From positions 1,007,001 through 1,071,000 of the forward strand of contig NZ_CP022548.1 of NCBI RefSeq assembly GCF_002776575.1: 64,000 nt of DNA, read 5' to 3'. Made by a program: the position numbers and the translations under genes. The notes beneath the pieces were generated by a model. The model was not told where the DNA came from. It saw nothing but the letters and a program-made list of their open reading frames with translations, and ran no database searches. Position 1 is the stretch's first letter; each line of letters begins with the position of its first letter. This document shows, in pieces, positions 24,540 to 33,066 of this stretch. The stretch is from Sphingorhabdus sp. YGSMI21. Its GTDB lineage: Bacteria; Pseudomonadota; Alphaproteobacteria; Sphingomonadales; Sphingomonadaceae.

Positions 24540-25694
24540 ATGCCTGAGCCGCCAGCCGCCGCCACCGGGATCGTTGCACGCGTTGCCGAAAATATCGCCA
24601 GCCTGCCGGCTGACCAGTGGAATGCGTGCGCCGGCTCCGCCAATCCGTTTGTATCCCACGCTTTCCTGTCCGCGATGGAAGAGTCGGCCAGCGTCGGACC
24701 CGGTACCGGCTGGAAATCCCTGCCCGTCATCATCGAGGATAGTGCCGGTGAAATCGCCGCCTGCCTGCCCGCCTATCTCAAGTCTCACAGTCAGGGAGAA
24801 TATATATTCGACCAGCAATGGGCCCATGCCTATGAAAATGCCGGCGGCCAATATTATCCCAAGATCCAGATAGCGGCCCCCTTTTCTCCGGTGCCAGGCC
24901 CCCGCCTGCTGTTGCGTGACCAATCCCTCGCGGTGCCGCTGTTGCGGGCGGTCGAGCAGCTGGCAGAGAATAACGGAATCTCGTCGGTTCATGCGACTTT
25001 TGTCAGCGAGGGCCAGCTCGGCTATTTTCGCGAAGCCGGGTGGATGATCCGGACCGACAGCCAGTTCCACTGGCGCAATGACGGCTATCAGAGCTTCGAT
25101 AACTTTCTAGACGCATTGTCTTCCCGGAAACGCAAGGCGATCCGCCGGGAACGGGCCAAGGCCCAGGAAGAAGTCGACATAGTCCATCTGTCAGGCGACG
25201 AAATCCAACCGCATCACTGGGACTATTTCTGGGAATTCTACCAGGATACCGGGATGCGCAAATGGGGACATCCCTATCTGACCCGCAGCGCATTCGATCT
25301 CCTGCATCAGAAGATGGCCGAGAAGCTGCTGCTGATATTCGCGATGCAGGAGGGGGTCCCCGTCGCGGGCGCACTCAATGTTATCGGCGAAGAAACGCTT
25401 TACGGTCGCTATTGGGGCTGTACGCGCAATATCCCGTTTCTGCATTTCGAGATTTGCTATTATCAGGCGATCGACGCGGCGATTGCGCGCGGATTGAAGA
25501 CCGTCGAGGCTGGAGCGCAAGGCAGCCACAAGCTGGCCCGGGGCTATCAGCCGGTGCCGACCTGGTCAGCCCATTATATCGTCGATCCGGGATTTCGGTC
25601 TGCGATAGCCGACTATCTCGAACGCGAACGGCAGGCGGTCGCTGCCGATATCGAATTTCTGGCCGAATTGGGGCCGTTCAAAAAAACCGGTTAG
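24540..25694 (+). CDS. COG3146/DUF482 GNAT-like protein (FemAB-type fold)
   Basis: The 384-residue protein belongs to the group annotated peptidogalycan biosynthesis or GNAT family (COG3146): NPFVSHAFLSAMEESASVGPGTGW near the start, FDQQWAHAYENAGGQYYPKIQIAAPFSPVPGPR in the middle, SSRKRKAIRRERAKAQ, and GRYWGCTRNIPFLHFEICYYQAID. The fold is a double acetyltransferase, as in FemAB, but the substrate is unproven. It is the last gene of the DUF3572-HAD-RidA-GDPD operon, six bases after the GDPD stop, and converges on a Sel1-like gene. Confidence 0.9.
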   Translation: MPEPPAAATGIVARVAENIASLPADQWNACAGSANPFVSHAFLSAMEESASVGPGTGWKSLPVIIEDSAGEIAACLPAYLKSHSQGEYIFDQQWAHAYENAGGQYYPKIQIAAPFSPVPGPRLLLRDQSLAVPLLRAVEQLAENNGISSVHATFVSEGQLGYFREAGWMIRTDSQFHWRNDGYQSFDNFLDALSSRKRKAIRRERAKAQEEVDIVHLSGDEIQPHHWDYFWEFYQDTGMRKWGHPYLTRSAFDLLHQKMAEKLLLIFAMQEGVPVAGALNVIGEETLYGRYWGCTRNIPFLHFEICYYQAIDAAIARGLKTVEAGAQGSHKLARGYQPVPTWSAHYIVDPGFRSAIADYLERERQAVAADIEFLAELGPFKKTG

Positions 25695-25696
25695 AG

Positions 25697-25993
25697 TCAC
25701 GCAGCGCGGCGTGAAGTTTCCTGTAACCAGCTGCGTGCTTCCCGCTGTGCTTCGGCGATTTCGCGCGCTGTCATGTCGAGCGATATTTCCGCACGGCAGA
25801 CCTTGCTTTCATCGTGGCCGGACAAGGCCGCCAGATTGAACCATTTATGCGCTTCGATCAGATCGACCTCGACGCCATCCGATCCGGTGGAATAGATCAC
25901 GCCCAGATCGAAATAAGCATTGCTGCTGCCATGCGATGCCTCGGCGAGGCGGCTTTCTATCAGAAAGGCGGCGCTTTTCATGCTGTTGCCCAT
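25697..25993 (-). CDS. Small Sel1-like repeat protein
   Basis: The 98-residue protein contains one Sel1/TPR-like repeat: AYFDLGVIYSTGSDGVEVDLIEAHKWFNLAALSGHDES, followed by MTAREIAEAQREARSWL. Such proteins are common in alphaproteobacteria and are probably protein-interaction modules. An in-frame ATG at 25981 is an alternative start. It is alone between convergent and same-strand neighbours. From 25994 to 26166 I see no gene. Confidence 0.78.
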   Translation of the reverse strand: MGNSMKSAAFLIESRLAEASHGSSNAYFDLGVIYSTGSDGVEVDLIEAHKWFNLAALSGHDESKVCRAEISLDMTAREIAEAQREARSWLQETSRRAA

Positions 25994-26166
25994 ATTGTCA
26001 GTCCCTGTTTCTGTTGCCGCACTTGCTGGCGACAGGCCGACTTTCAGCGCAATGTCCTAAAGAAATGGTTAACGCGAATCGCGGAAGCGCGGTTTGGTCG
26101 CTTCAAAACCTCCGCAAATCAGCTGTTTTTTCCAATTAATTTGGTTAACCGAAGAGCGCTGCAACC

Positions 26167-27006
26167 TTAGGAAACGGGGATATTGTCGATCAGCCGGGTA
26201 CTGCCGATACGGGCGGCAGCGAAAAGCCGTGCCGGTTTTGCAAAAATATCGAGAACCGCCAGCCCATTGGCGTCGCGAAGCTCGAGATAATCGATTTTGT
26301 GAAAGCCGGAGTCCAGTATCTTTGCTTTGGCAGCTTCCAGTATATCGGCAATATTGCCCCCTGCGGCGATCGCATTGGCCGCTTCCCGCATGGCATCGGG
26401 AAGCGCCGCAGCATTGGCTCTTTGCTCGGCGGTCAAGTAAGCGTTGCGCGACGACAGCGCGAGGCCATCAGGATCGCGGACAGTCGGCACACCGACTATA
26501 TCATGGGTAAAATCAAGGTCGCGTGCCATCCGGCGGATGACCGCAAGCTGCTGATAGTCTTTCTCGCCAAAATAGGCAGCATCGGGGCGAACCTGGTTGA
26601 ACAGTTTTGCCACGACCGTGGCGACGCCGTCAAAATGGCCCGGGCGCGCGGCGCCGCAAAGCCCGTCGCTGATCCCGCTGACACTGACATGGGTGGCATA
26701 ACCGTCCGGATAGACCTGATCGGCCGTGGGCGCCCACAGCAGCTTCACCCCCGCCGCCTGCAGCAGGGCAGCATCGGCGGCTTCCTGACGCGGATAGGCA
26801 TCAAGATCCTCTCCTTCGCCGAATTGGGTGGGGTTGACGAAGATCGAAGCGACGACCGCGTCGCATTGTTCCATCGCGACGTCCACCAACCGCATATGGC
26901 CCGCGTGCAGCGCACCCATGGTCGGAACCAGCCCTATTTTCGCACCGGTTTTGCGAAAGGACGCCAAAGCGTCCCGCAGCGGGTCAAGCTGTCGAACAAT
27001 TTGCAT
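26167..27006 (-). CDS. panC: Pantothenate synthetase
   Basis: The 279-residue enzyme condenses pantoate and beta-alanine with ATP to give pantothenate, the precursor of coenzyme A. The motifs are VPTMGALHAGHMRLV (HIGH-like), VASIFVNPTQFGEGEDLDAYPR, HFDGVATVVAKLFNQV, YFGEKDYQQL and VRDPDGLALSSRN. Its length is normal for the family. I chose ATG 27006 because it begins the conserved protein; an ATG at 27084 would run into the mipZ promoter region. It is divergent from mipZ, 100 bases apart. Confidence 0.96.
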   Translation of the reverse strand: MQIVRQLDPLRDALASFRKTGAKIGLVPTMGALHAGHMRLVDVAMEQCDAVVASIFVNPTQFGEGEDLDAYPRQEAADAALLQAAGVKLLWAPTADQVYPDGYATHVSVSGISDGLCGAARPGHFDGVATVVAKLFNQVRPDAAYFGEKDYQQLAVIRRMARDLDFTHDIVGVPTVRDPDGLALSSRNAYLTAEQRANAAALPDAMREAANAIAAGGNIADILEAAKAKILDSGFHKIDYLELRDANGLAVLDIFAKPARLFAAARIGSTRLIDNIPVS

Positions 27007-27106
27007 GGAACACTCTTTGCGTTTAGATTTTCTGTAAAGCTCGTGTAAGCTATGGGACGGTGTATCGTCCTTCGCAAGGGCCAAGAACAGGGGTATTGAT
27101 CAAAAC

Positions 27107-27931
27107 GTGACCAGCAGTGCGTATCATATTGTCTTCGCCAACGAGAAAGGCGGGACCGGCAAGTCGACCACCGCGGTCCATGTTGCGGTTGCCCTCGCTT
27201 ATCAGGGTCACAAGGTCGGGATCATCGACCTCGATCCGCGTCAGCGGACATCCTATCGCTACCTGGAAAACCGCGATGCGACGATGAAGCGGCTGAATAT
27301 TGATATTCCGCAGCCCTATTACGAAGTGTTCGAAGAGGACAATCTCGCCCGGCTCGAGCAGCTGATGGCGAAAATGGCGGACAATGTGGATTATCTGCTG
27401 TTTGACACGCCGGGTCGCGATGACAAGTTCGCCCGCTTTGTCGCTACCAGAGCCAACAGCCTGGTGACGCCGATCAACGACAGTTTCGTCGATTTCGACC
27501 TGATCGGACAGGTCGATCCGGAAACTTACAAGGTCCGAAAATTGAGCTTTTATGCCGAACTGATCTGGGATGCGCGCAAGGCCCGGGCCAAGGCGGACGG
27601 TACGACCATCGACTGGGTGTTGCTGCGCAACCGGACACAATATGTCGAAGCGCATAATATGAAGCGGATCGTCGCCGCATTGGCAGAATTGTCGCAGCGC
27701 GTCGGTTTCCGCATCATTCCCGGGCTGAGCGAGCGCGTGATCTACCGCGAACTTTTCCCGGCCGGCCTGACCATGCTCGACAAGAAATATCTCGGTCGGC
27801 TGGCCACCAGCCATCTGGCGGCGCGACAGGAATTGCGCGAGCTGATCAAGCATCTGGCGCTGCCGCAGACCGCGGAACAGAAAGCCGAAGACGCCGGTCC
27901 AGCGTCGACAAAGCCAAAGCTGGTTGCCTGA
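27107..27931 (+). CDS. mipZ: Division-plane positioning ATPase MipZ
   Basis: The 274-residue ParA/MinD-family ATPase has a deviant Walker A (ANEKGGTGKSTTAVHVAVAL), switch DLDPRQRTSYRYLENR and Walker B LLFDTPGRDD. MipZ forms a gradient from the poles with ParB and inhibits FtsZ assembly, placing the division site at mid-cell. The start is GTG with agggg upstream. The C-terminus has a low-complexity tail (EQKAEDAGPASTKPK). A J-domain gene follows three bases later. Confidence 0.95.
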   Translation: MTSSAYHIVFANEKGGTGKSTTAVHVAVALAYQGHKVGIIDLDPRQRTSYRYLENRDATMKRLNIDIPQPYYEVFEEDNLARLEQLMAKMADNVDYLLFDTPGRDDKFARFVATRANSLVTPINDSFVDFDLIGQVDPETYKVRKLSFYAELIWDARKARAKADGTTIDWVLLRNRTQYVEAHNMKRIVAALAELSQRVGFRIIPGLSERVIYRELFPAGLTMLDKKYLGRLATSHLAARQELRELIKHLALPQTAEQKAEDAGPASTKPKLVA

Positions 27932-27934
27932 CGC

Positions 27935-28369
27935 ATGACGCCGTTGCTCATCTTTGGCGGCGCGATTCTAGCCTGGCTGGTGCTTTCGGGCAAAGCCAAG
28001 ACGATGACCGCCAATCAATGGCTGGCGCTGGTGGTCGCGCTGATCGGTGCCAATTTCCTGCGCGGCGGCAGCTGGATCATGGGCGGCGCGATGCTGGCCG
28101 GAGCCGCCTTTCTCAGCGGCTGGCGGATATTGATCCCAGCCCGCGATGTGGAAGAACCGAAGCGCAAACCGCGCAATTTCGAACTGGACCGGGCGCGATC
28201 CCTGCTTGGCGTGGGTGACGACGCCGGCTTTATCGAGATCAATGCCGCGTGGAAGCAAAGGCTGGCGGAACATCATCCCGACAATGGCGGGGACGAGCAG
28301 CTGGCCAAGATGATCAACCGGGCGCGCGACATATTATTGGAAGAATTGGAAGCATCTTCGCGCCGGTAG
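27935..28369 (+). CDS. Membrane-anchored J-domain protein
   Basis: The 144-residue protein has two N-terminal hydrophobic stretches (LLIFGGAILAWLVLSG; WLALVVALIGANFL), then a C-terminal J-domain: ARSLLGVGDDAGFIEINAAWKQRLAEHHPDNGGDEQLAKMINRARDIL, with the HPD motif intact. Such proteins stimulate a DnaK-type ATPase at the membrane. It follows mipZ by three bases and is probably cotranscribed. Confidence 0.88.
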   Translation: MTPLLIFGGAILAWLVLSGKAKTMTANQWLALVVALIGANFLRGGSWIMGGAMLAGAAFLSGWRILIPARDVEEPKRKPRNFELDRARSLLGVGDDAGFIEINAAWKQRLAEHHPDNGGDEQLAKMINRARDILLEELEASSRR

Positions 28370-28453
28370 CCCGCGCGTCATATTTTGACAGTATCGCTGG
28401 ATTTTCAGGAACCTGCGCCTTAGAAACAGAGGCCAGTCCAATAAAGCAAGGCC

Positions 28454-29869
28454 ATGCCCATGAACGCCCCGAAATCCCACGAATTCCACTCCACTTCCCT
28501 TCGCGAATATGACATTCGCGGCATCATCGGCGAGACGCTGGGGGCCGACGATGCCTATGCGATAGGCCGGGGTTTCGGAACCCTGATCGCGCGCGATGGC
28601 GGGACTGCGGTGGCAACCGGATTTGATGGTCGCGACAGTTCCCCGATGCTGGAAGAGGCACTTGTCCGCGGCCTCAATGATGCCGGAATCAACGCCATTT
28701 CTGTCGGAATGGGTCCCACTCCGATGCTTTATTATGCCGAATCTGTACTGGAAACGGTCCAGGGTGGCATAATGATTACCGGAAGTCACAATCCGGCCAA
28801 TTATAACGGCTTCAAAATGGTCTTTCAGGGCCGCCCCTTTTTCGGCGCCGACATTTTGGGACTGGGCACGATGGCAGCCAGCGGAGACTGGGACAGCGGA
28901 ACGGGCACGCTTGAGCGGATCGATATCGAGGATGAATATGTCGAGCGCCTGCTGAAGAATTTTACCGGCGGTGCGTTCAAGGTCGGATGGGATTGCGGCA
29001 ATGGCGCGGCCGGGCCGGTGATCGAGAAATTGGCGAAGCTGCTGACCGAGCGCGGCGCCGGCGAGCATCATCTGCTCTACACCGATGTCGACGGGTCCTT
29101 CCCCAACCACCATCCCGATCCGACCGAGGAGAAGAATCTCGCCGACCTGAAGGCACTGGTGGCGGAGAAGGGCCTCGACTTCGGCGTGGCCTTTGACGGC
29201 GACGGCGACCGCATTGGCGCGATCGACGGCGAGGGTCGGGTGATCTGGGGCGACCAGTTGCTGCAAATCTATGCCGAGGATGTGCTGAAGAGCGAACCCG
29301 GCGCGACGATCATTGCGGATGTCAAGGCCTCGCAGGCGCTTTATGACCGGATCGCGGAATGCGGCGGCAAGCCGCTGATGTGGAAGACCGGCCACAGCCT
29401 GATCAAGTCGAAGATGAAGGAAACCGGTTCGCCGCTCGCCGGCGAAATGAGCGGCCATGTGTTTTTCAAACATGACTATTACGGTTTCGACGACGCGCCT
29501 TATGCCGCGATCCGGCTGATTCAGGCGGCAACCAATATCGGCAAGAGCGTGACGCAACTGCGCAGCGATATGGTGGATATGATCAACACGCCGGAAATGC
29601 GCTTTCAGGTCGACGAGAGTCGCAAGTTCGCGGTGATCGACGAAATTTTGCAGCGGCTTTCGGCCAGCGGCGCCGATGTCAACGACACCGACGGGGCGCG
29701 GGTCAATACCGAGGACGGCTGGTGGCTGCTGCGCGCGAGCAATACACAGGATGTGCTGGTCGCCCGGGCCGAGGCAAAATCGGAACAAGGCCTCGACCGG
29801 CTGATGGCGCAGATTGACGAACAATTGGCATTGTCGGGACTGGAGCGCGGGGAAACAGTGGGGCACTAG
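28454..29869 (+). CDS. Phosphomannomutase/phosphoglucomutase
   Basis: The 471-residue enzyme of the alpha-D-phosphohexomutase family interconverts mannose- or glucose-6-phosphate and the 1-phosphates for surface polysaccharide synthesis. Motifs: REYDIRG, the phosphoserine loop ITGSHNPANYNG (S111), the metal loop AFDGDGDRIGAID, sugar loop GEMSGHVFF and the phosphate-binding end RASNTQDVLVARAE. It resembles AlgC/PgmG. ATG 28454 and 28460 are both possible starts. It is a single gene after an 84-base gap. Confidence 0.93.
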   Translation: MPMNAPKSHEFHSTSLREYDIRGIIGETLGADDAYAIGRGFGTLIARDGGTAVATGFDGRDSSPMLEEALVRGLNDAGINAISVGMGPTPMLYYAESVLETVQGGIMITGSHNPANYNGFKMVFQGRPFFGADILGLGTMAASGDWDSGTGTLERIDIEDEYVERLLKNFTGGAFKVGWDCGNGAAGPVIEKLAKLLTERGAGEHHLLYTDVDGSFPNHHPDPTEEKNLADLKALVAEKGLDFGVAFDGDGDRIGAIDGEGRVIWGDQLLQIYAEDVLKSEPGATIIADVKASQALYDRIAECGGKPLMWKTGHSLIKSKMKETGSPLAGEMSGHVFFKHDYYGFDDAPYAAIRLIQAATNIGKSVTQLRSDMVDMINTPEMRFQVDESRKFAVIDEILQRLSASGADVNDTDGARVNTEDGWWLLRASNTQDVLVARAEAKSEQGLDRLMAQIDEQLALSGLERGETVGH

Positions 29870-29911
29870 CCCCGCACAATCGACCGATACCATTGGACCG
29901 GTCGACTGGCA

Positions 29912-30028
29912 TCAGATGAAGGTCGCGCCGTTTGTTGCCGGACCGACCGACGAGATTACGAGAATGGCCGAGCAGAATATGGCGGCGAAGCCGGCGGCGA
30001 TTTCCTGACGGAATGAGAAGCGGCGCAT
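29912..30028 (-). CDS. 38-residue membrane peptide, copy 2
   Basis: The ATG at 30028 has ggaagg six bases upstream. The peptide begins MRRFSFRQEIAAGFAAIFCSA and ends with a hydrophobic run, ILVISSVGPATNGATFI. It is one membrane segment with a basic N-terminus. It aligns with the peptide encoded at 30055-30177 (QEIAAGFAAIF versus QVAAAFAALF; VISSVGPA versus VVASVGPA). The similarity, tandem order and good ribosome-binding sites make a real gene pair likely. Function unknown. Confidence 0.65.
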   Translation of the reverse strand: MRRFSFRQEIAAGFAAIFCSAILVISSVGPATNGATFI

Positions 30029-30054
30029 GGTTTTTTCCTTCCTTTTGTTTGGGG

Positions 30055-30177
30055 TTATGCGATCAGGGCGGCGGAGTTTTGAACGGCCGGGCCAACACTT
30101 GCGACAACCAAAACGGCTGCGGAGAAAAGAGCGGCAAAAGCGGCGGCTACCTGGTTCTGGATGTTTACGTTGGTCAT
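30055..30177 (-). CDS. 40-residue membrane peptide, copy 1
   Basis: The ATG at 30177 has aaggaa seven bases upstream. The peptide reads MTNVNIQNQVAAAFAALFSA then AVLVVASVGPAVQNSAALIA. It is a single hydrophobic segment, paralogous to the 38-residue peptide 26 bases downstream. Similar short proteins beginning MTN-I and ending in a hydrophobic -VGPA- segment occur in sphingomonads as hypothetical proteins, as far as I recall. No function is known. It could be a membrane-regulatory or stress micro-protein, which is a guess. Confidence 0.65.
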   Translation of the reverse strand: MTNVNIQNQVAAAFAALFSAAVLVVASVGPAVQNSAALIA

Positions 30178-30499
30178 TTTCAATTTCCTTTTGTTTAAAC
30201 TGGTGCTTCGCGACTTGTGTTGCGAAGATGAACATAGCTTTGCACAGGGCGTGCCAGTTTGATAAAATCTCTATATATCAATAACTTGATTGATTTCGGC
30301 CTTAGCGGGTAGATAAACGGTTACTGAATAATGGCATATTTTGCCAATGGTTGGTTTTGCGCTTTGGGCTGGTCGCCTGGAACGAGAACCGCCAGGCCGC
30401 AAATTCTTCCCGGCACGGCTTTCTTATCGAAATGCACTATGGTCAGGGCCGATCCCTTCGTTCAGGACAGTCTGAAAAAGGGATGGGGATTAGGGCATC
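30178..30499. other. Intergenic region between micro-peptides and MAPEG gene
   Basis: This 322-base stretch separates divergent genes: the two micro-peptides on the minus strand and MAPEG on the plus strand. It includes AT-rich segments (ctatatatcaataacttgattgat, split around 30271) that could hold promoters, but I see no clear pair of boxes. Open frames across it lack ribosome-binding sites and look spurious. Confidence 0.4.
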
Positions 30500-30898
30500 A
30501 TGGACCCGTATATTTATGTGGCGATTGTCAGCGCGCTGGCTTTGCTCGCTTATTATTTCACTTTGCTGATGGCCGGCCTGGCGCGCGGCCGGTTCCAGAT
30601 CGTGCCGCCATCGCACAGCGGGCCACCGGAATATGAGCGCCATGTGCGCGCACATCAAAACACATTGGAGCATCTGGTGCTGTTCCTGCCCGGCCTGTGG
30701 CTGTTCGCTTATGTCGTCAGCCCCTATTGGGCGGCGGCTATCGGACTGATCTGGCCGTTCATGCGGGTCGGCTATGCGCTGGGCTATCACAAGGCCCCGG
30801 AAAAGCGGCTGCTTTGGCTCTACGCCAGCATGCCGCCCATTTATATATTCGTACTTGGCACCTTGATCGGTGGCATCGTTCAGCTTGTGAGAGGGTGA
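30500..30898 (+). CDS. MAPEG-family membrane protein
   Basis: The 132-residue protein has four predicted membrane helices and the MAPEG pattern: YYFTLLMAGLARGRFQIVPPSHSGPPEYERHVRAHQNTLEHLVLFLPGLWLF and RVGYALGYHKAPEKR. The E-R-x-x-R-A-H-x-N-x-x-E core, which binds glutathione in eukaryotic relatives, is present. The role in bacteria is probably glutathione-dependent handling of hydrophobic electrophiles. It precedes the amidohydrolase by eight bases. Confidence 0.88.
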   Translation: MDPYIYVAIVSALALLAYYFTLLMAGLARGRFQIVPPSHSGPPEYERHVRAHQNTLEHLVLFLPGLWLFAYVVSPYWAAAIGLIWPFMRVGYALGYHKAPEKRLLWLYASMPPIYIFVLGTLIGGIVQLVRG

Positions 30899-30906
30899 AT
30901 CTAAAC

Positions 30907-32613
30907 ATGACCAAAATATATGATCTGGTAATTCGCGGCGGGACCATTGCCGATGGCAGCGGCGGTGATCTCTTTGACGGCGATATCGCGGTCAATGACG
31001 GGAGGATCGCGGCAATCGGGCAGGTGCCCGGAACCGGTCGCGAAGAAATCGACGCGACGGGCAAGATCGTCACCCCCGGCTTTATCGATGTGCACACCCA
31101 TTATGACGGCCAGTGCATCTGGGCGGAAGAGCTCAGCCCGTCATCTTCGCACGGCGTGACCACAGCGATCATGGGCAATTGCGGCGTCGGTTTCGCGCCG
31201 TGCCGCAAGGAAGATCACGACATGCTGATCAATGTGATGGAAGGCGTCGAGGATATTCCCGGCGTGGTCATGGCCGACGGCCTGCCGTGGAGCTGGGAGA
31301 CTTTTCCCGAATATCTCGACGTGGTCGAGAAGGGCAAGCGCGATATCGATATTGCGGCCTATCTGCCGCATTCCCCCTTGCGCGTATATGCCATGGGCGC
31401 GCGCGGTGCGTCCCGCGAACCGGCCAATGATGATGATCTGGCGATGATGCGCAAATTGGCGCGGGAAGCGATGGAAGCCGGAGCGATCGGCTTTGCCACA
31501 TCCCGGCTGTCGATTCACAAGACCGCCGACGGCGGGGCTATCCCGACGTTCGAAGCCGATGTCGCCGAACTGGAAGCGATTTGCGGCGGCATGAAGGATG
31601 CGGGCACGGGGACCTTTCAGGTCGTGCTCGATGCCTTTGTCGGCTGGGACAAGGAATATCAGGTGATCGAACGGGTGGTGGAAAGCTCCGGCCGGCCGGC
31701 GACGTTCACGCTCGCCTCGGGCAATGACGGCCCGCCGCGCTGGCGCAAGGTGCTCGATATGATCGACGCCACCCATGCCAATGGCGGCAAAGCAACCGCC
31801 CAGATCATGCCACGCCCGATCGGCCTGATCGCCGGGCTGGAGCTGACCGTCCATCCGTTCATTCTCTGCCCGAGCTGGGCGAAGATTGCCGACCTGTCCA
31901 TAGAGGAGCAGGTTGCGGCGATGCGCGATCCGGACTTGCGAGAGGCGCTGCTGAGCGAGGAATTCGAGCCCGGCCATCCGTTCAACGCGCTGGCCCGCGA
32001 CTGGAACTGGCTGTTCCCGCTCGACAATCCACCAGATTATGCACCGCCAAAGGAGATGAGCATGGCCGGGCAGGCGGCCGCCAAGGGCTGCACGCCGCAG
32101 GAGATAGCCTATGACCGTCTGCTCGATACCGACGGCAAGGGCCTGTTCCTCGCCGCTTTGGGCAATTACGAGAATGGCACGCTGGCCAGCGCCCATGAAA
32201 TGCTGAGCCACCCGCACTGCATTCCCGGCCTCGGCGACGGTGGCGCCCATTATGGCGCGATTTGCGACGCCAGCTACTCGACCTATTTGCTGACCCAATA
32301 TGTCCGCAATCCGGGAGCGGAAAGTTTCGAACTGGCAGAAGCCATCCATATGTTGTCGCACAAGGCTGCGAAAGCGGTCGGGCTGGACCAGCGCGGGCTG
32401 CTCAAGCTTGGAACAAAGGCGGATATCAACGTGATCGATCTTGAGCGGCTGCAATTGCATCTGCCGGAGATCGTCCGCGATCTGCCTGCGGGCGGGCAAC
32501 GCCTGCACCAGCGCGCCACCGGCTATGATGCGACCATCGTGTCGGGCGAGATTATCCGGCGCTTCGACCAGTCGACAGGCGCGCGGCCGGGGCGGTTGAT
32601 ACGGGGCGCGTGA
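30907..32613 (+). CDS. D-aminoacylase-type amidohydrolase (N-acyl-D-amino-acid deacylase family)
   Basis: The 568-residue protein has the amidohydrolase start YDLVIRGGTIADGSG, metal motif GFIDVHTHYDGQCIW (H-x-H), then GNCGVGFAPCR, the catalytic-region segment GLPWSWETFPEYLDVVEKG, and C-terminal CIPGLGDGGAHYGAICDASYSTYLLTQYVR and KADINVID. This is the layout of N-acyl-D-amino-acid deacylases and related D-aminoacylases. The likely reaction is hydrolysis of an N-acyl-D-amino acid or similar amide. It is eight bases after the MAPEG gene. I chose ATG 30907; a longer in-frame reading would run through MAPEG. Confidence 0.88.
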   Translation: MTKIYDLVIRGGTIADGSGGDLFDGDIAVNDGRIAAIGQVPGTGREEIDATGKIVTPGFIDVHTHYDGQCIWAEELSPSSSHGVTTAIMGNCGVGFAPCRKEDHDMLINVMEGVEDIPGVVMADGLPWSWETFPEYLDVVEKGKRDIDIAAYLPHSPLRVYAMGARGASREPANDDDLAMMRKLAREAMEAGAIGFATSRLSIHKTADGGAIPTFEADVAELEAICGGMKDAGTGTFQVVLDAFVGWDKEYQVIERVVESSGRPATFTLASGNDGPPRWRKVLDMIDATHANGGKATAQIMPRPIGLIAGLELTVHPFILCPSWAKIADLSIEEQVAAMRDPDLREALLSEEFEPGHPFNALARDWNWLFPLDNPPDYAPPKEMSMAGQAAAKGCTPQEIAYDRLLDTDGKGLFLAALGNYENGTLASAHEMLSHPHCIPGLGDGGAHYGAICDASYSTYLLTQYVRNPGAESFELAEAIHMLSHKAAKAVGLDQRGLLKLGTKADINVIDLERLQLHLPEIVRDLPAGGQRLHQRATGYDATIVSGEIIRRFDQSTGARPGRLIRGA

Positions 32614-32645
32614 CAAGAAGCCCGACCGGCTGATAATGGTGGGGC

Positions 32646-33059
32646 ATGACAGACGAAATTCCCGAACCCACGCGCTCAGCCTGGGAAGGCCTTCCGGAGC
32701 AAATAGCCAAGAGGCTGGTGCAGCTCCGCCAGCTGGTGCTGGAGGTTGCGCGCGAGAATCCGGCTATCGGTCCGCTGGAAGAGACGGTCAAATGGGGAGA
32801 GCCGGCATTTCTGACGGCGGCGAGCGGGTCGGGCACCACCGTGCGGATCCATCGGCACAAGAAATCGCCGGACACATATGCGCTCTATGTGCATTGCCAG
32901 ACCGATCTGGTCGAGCGCTATCGGCAGCTATATGGCGAGGAACTGACCTTTGACGGCAATCGCGCCGTGCTGTTTGACAGCAAAGAGGAACTGCCAACCG
33001 AGGCCGTCAGACATTGTATCGCCATGGCCCTGACCTATCATCTGCAGAAGCGTTCCTAG
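32646..33059 (+). CDS. DUF1801-domain protein
   Basis: The 137-residue protein has the DUF1801 (YdhG-like) pattern: LVQLRQLVLEVARENPAIGPLEETVKWGEPAFL, then YALYVHCQTDLVERYRQLY and EAVRHCIAMALTYH. Members adopt a compact alpha/beta fold and are of unknown or iron-related role. It sits between the amidohydrolase (32-base gap) and the HDAC-like gene (7-base gap), all on one strand. Confidence 0.82.
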   Translation: MTDEIPEPTRSAWEGLPEQIAKRLVQLRQLVLEVARENPAIGPLEETVKWGEPAFLTAASGSGTTVRIHRHKKSPDTYALYVHCQTDLVERYRQLYGEELTFDGNRAVLFDSKEELPTEAVRHCIAMALTYHLQKRS

Positions 33060-33066
33060 GCTATCC

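Noticed and set aside
28334..29893. Minus-strand open frame of about 519 codons opposite phosphomannomutase
   Set aside because: Antisense shadow of a clearly identified enzyme gene.
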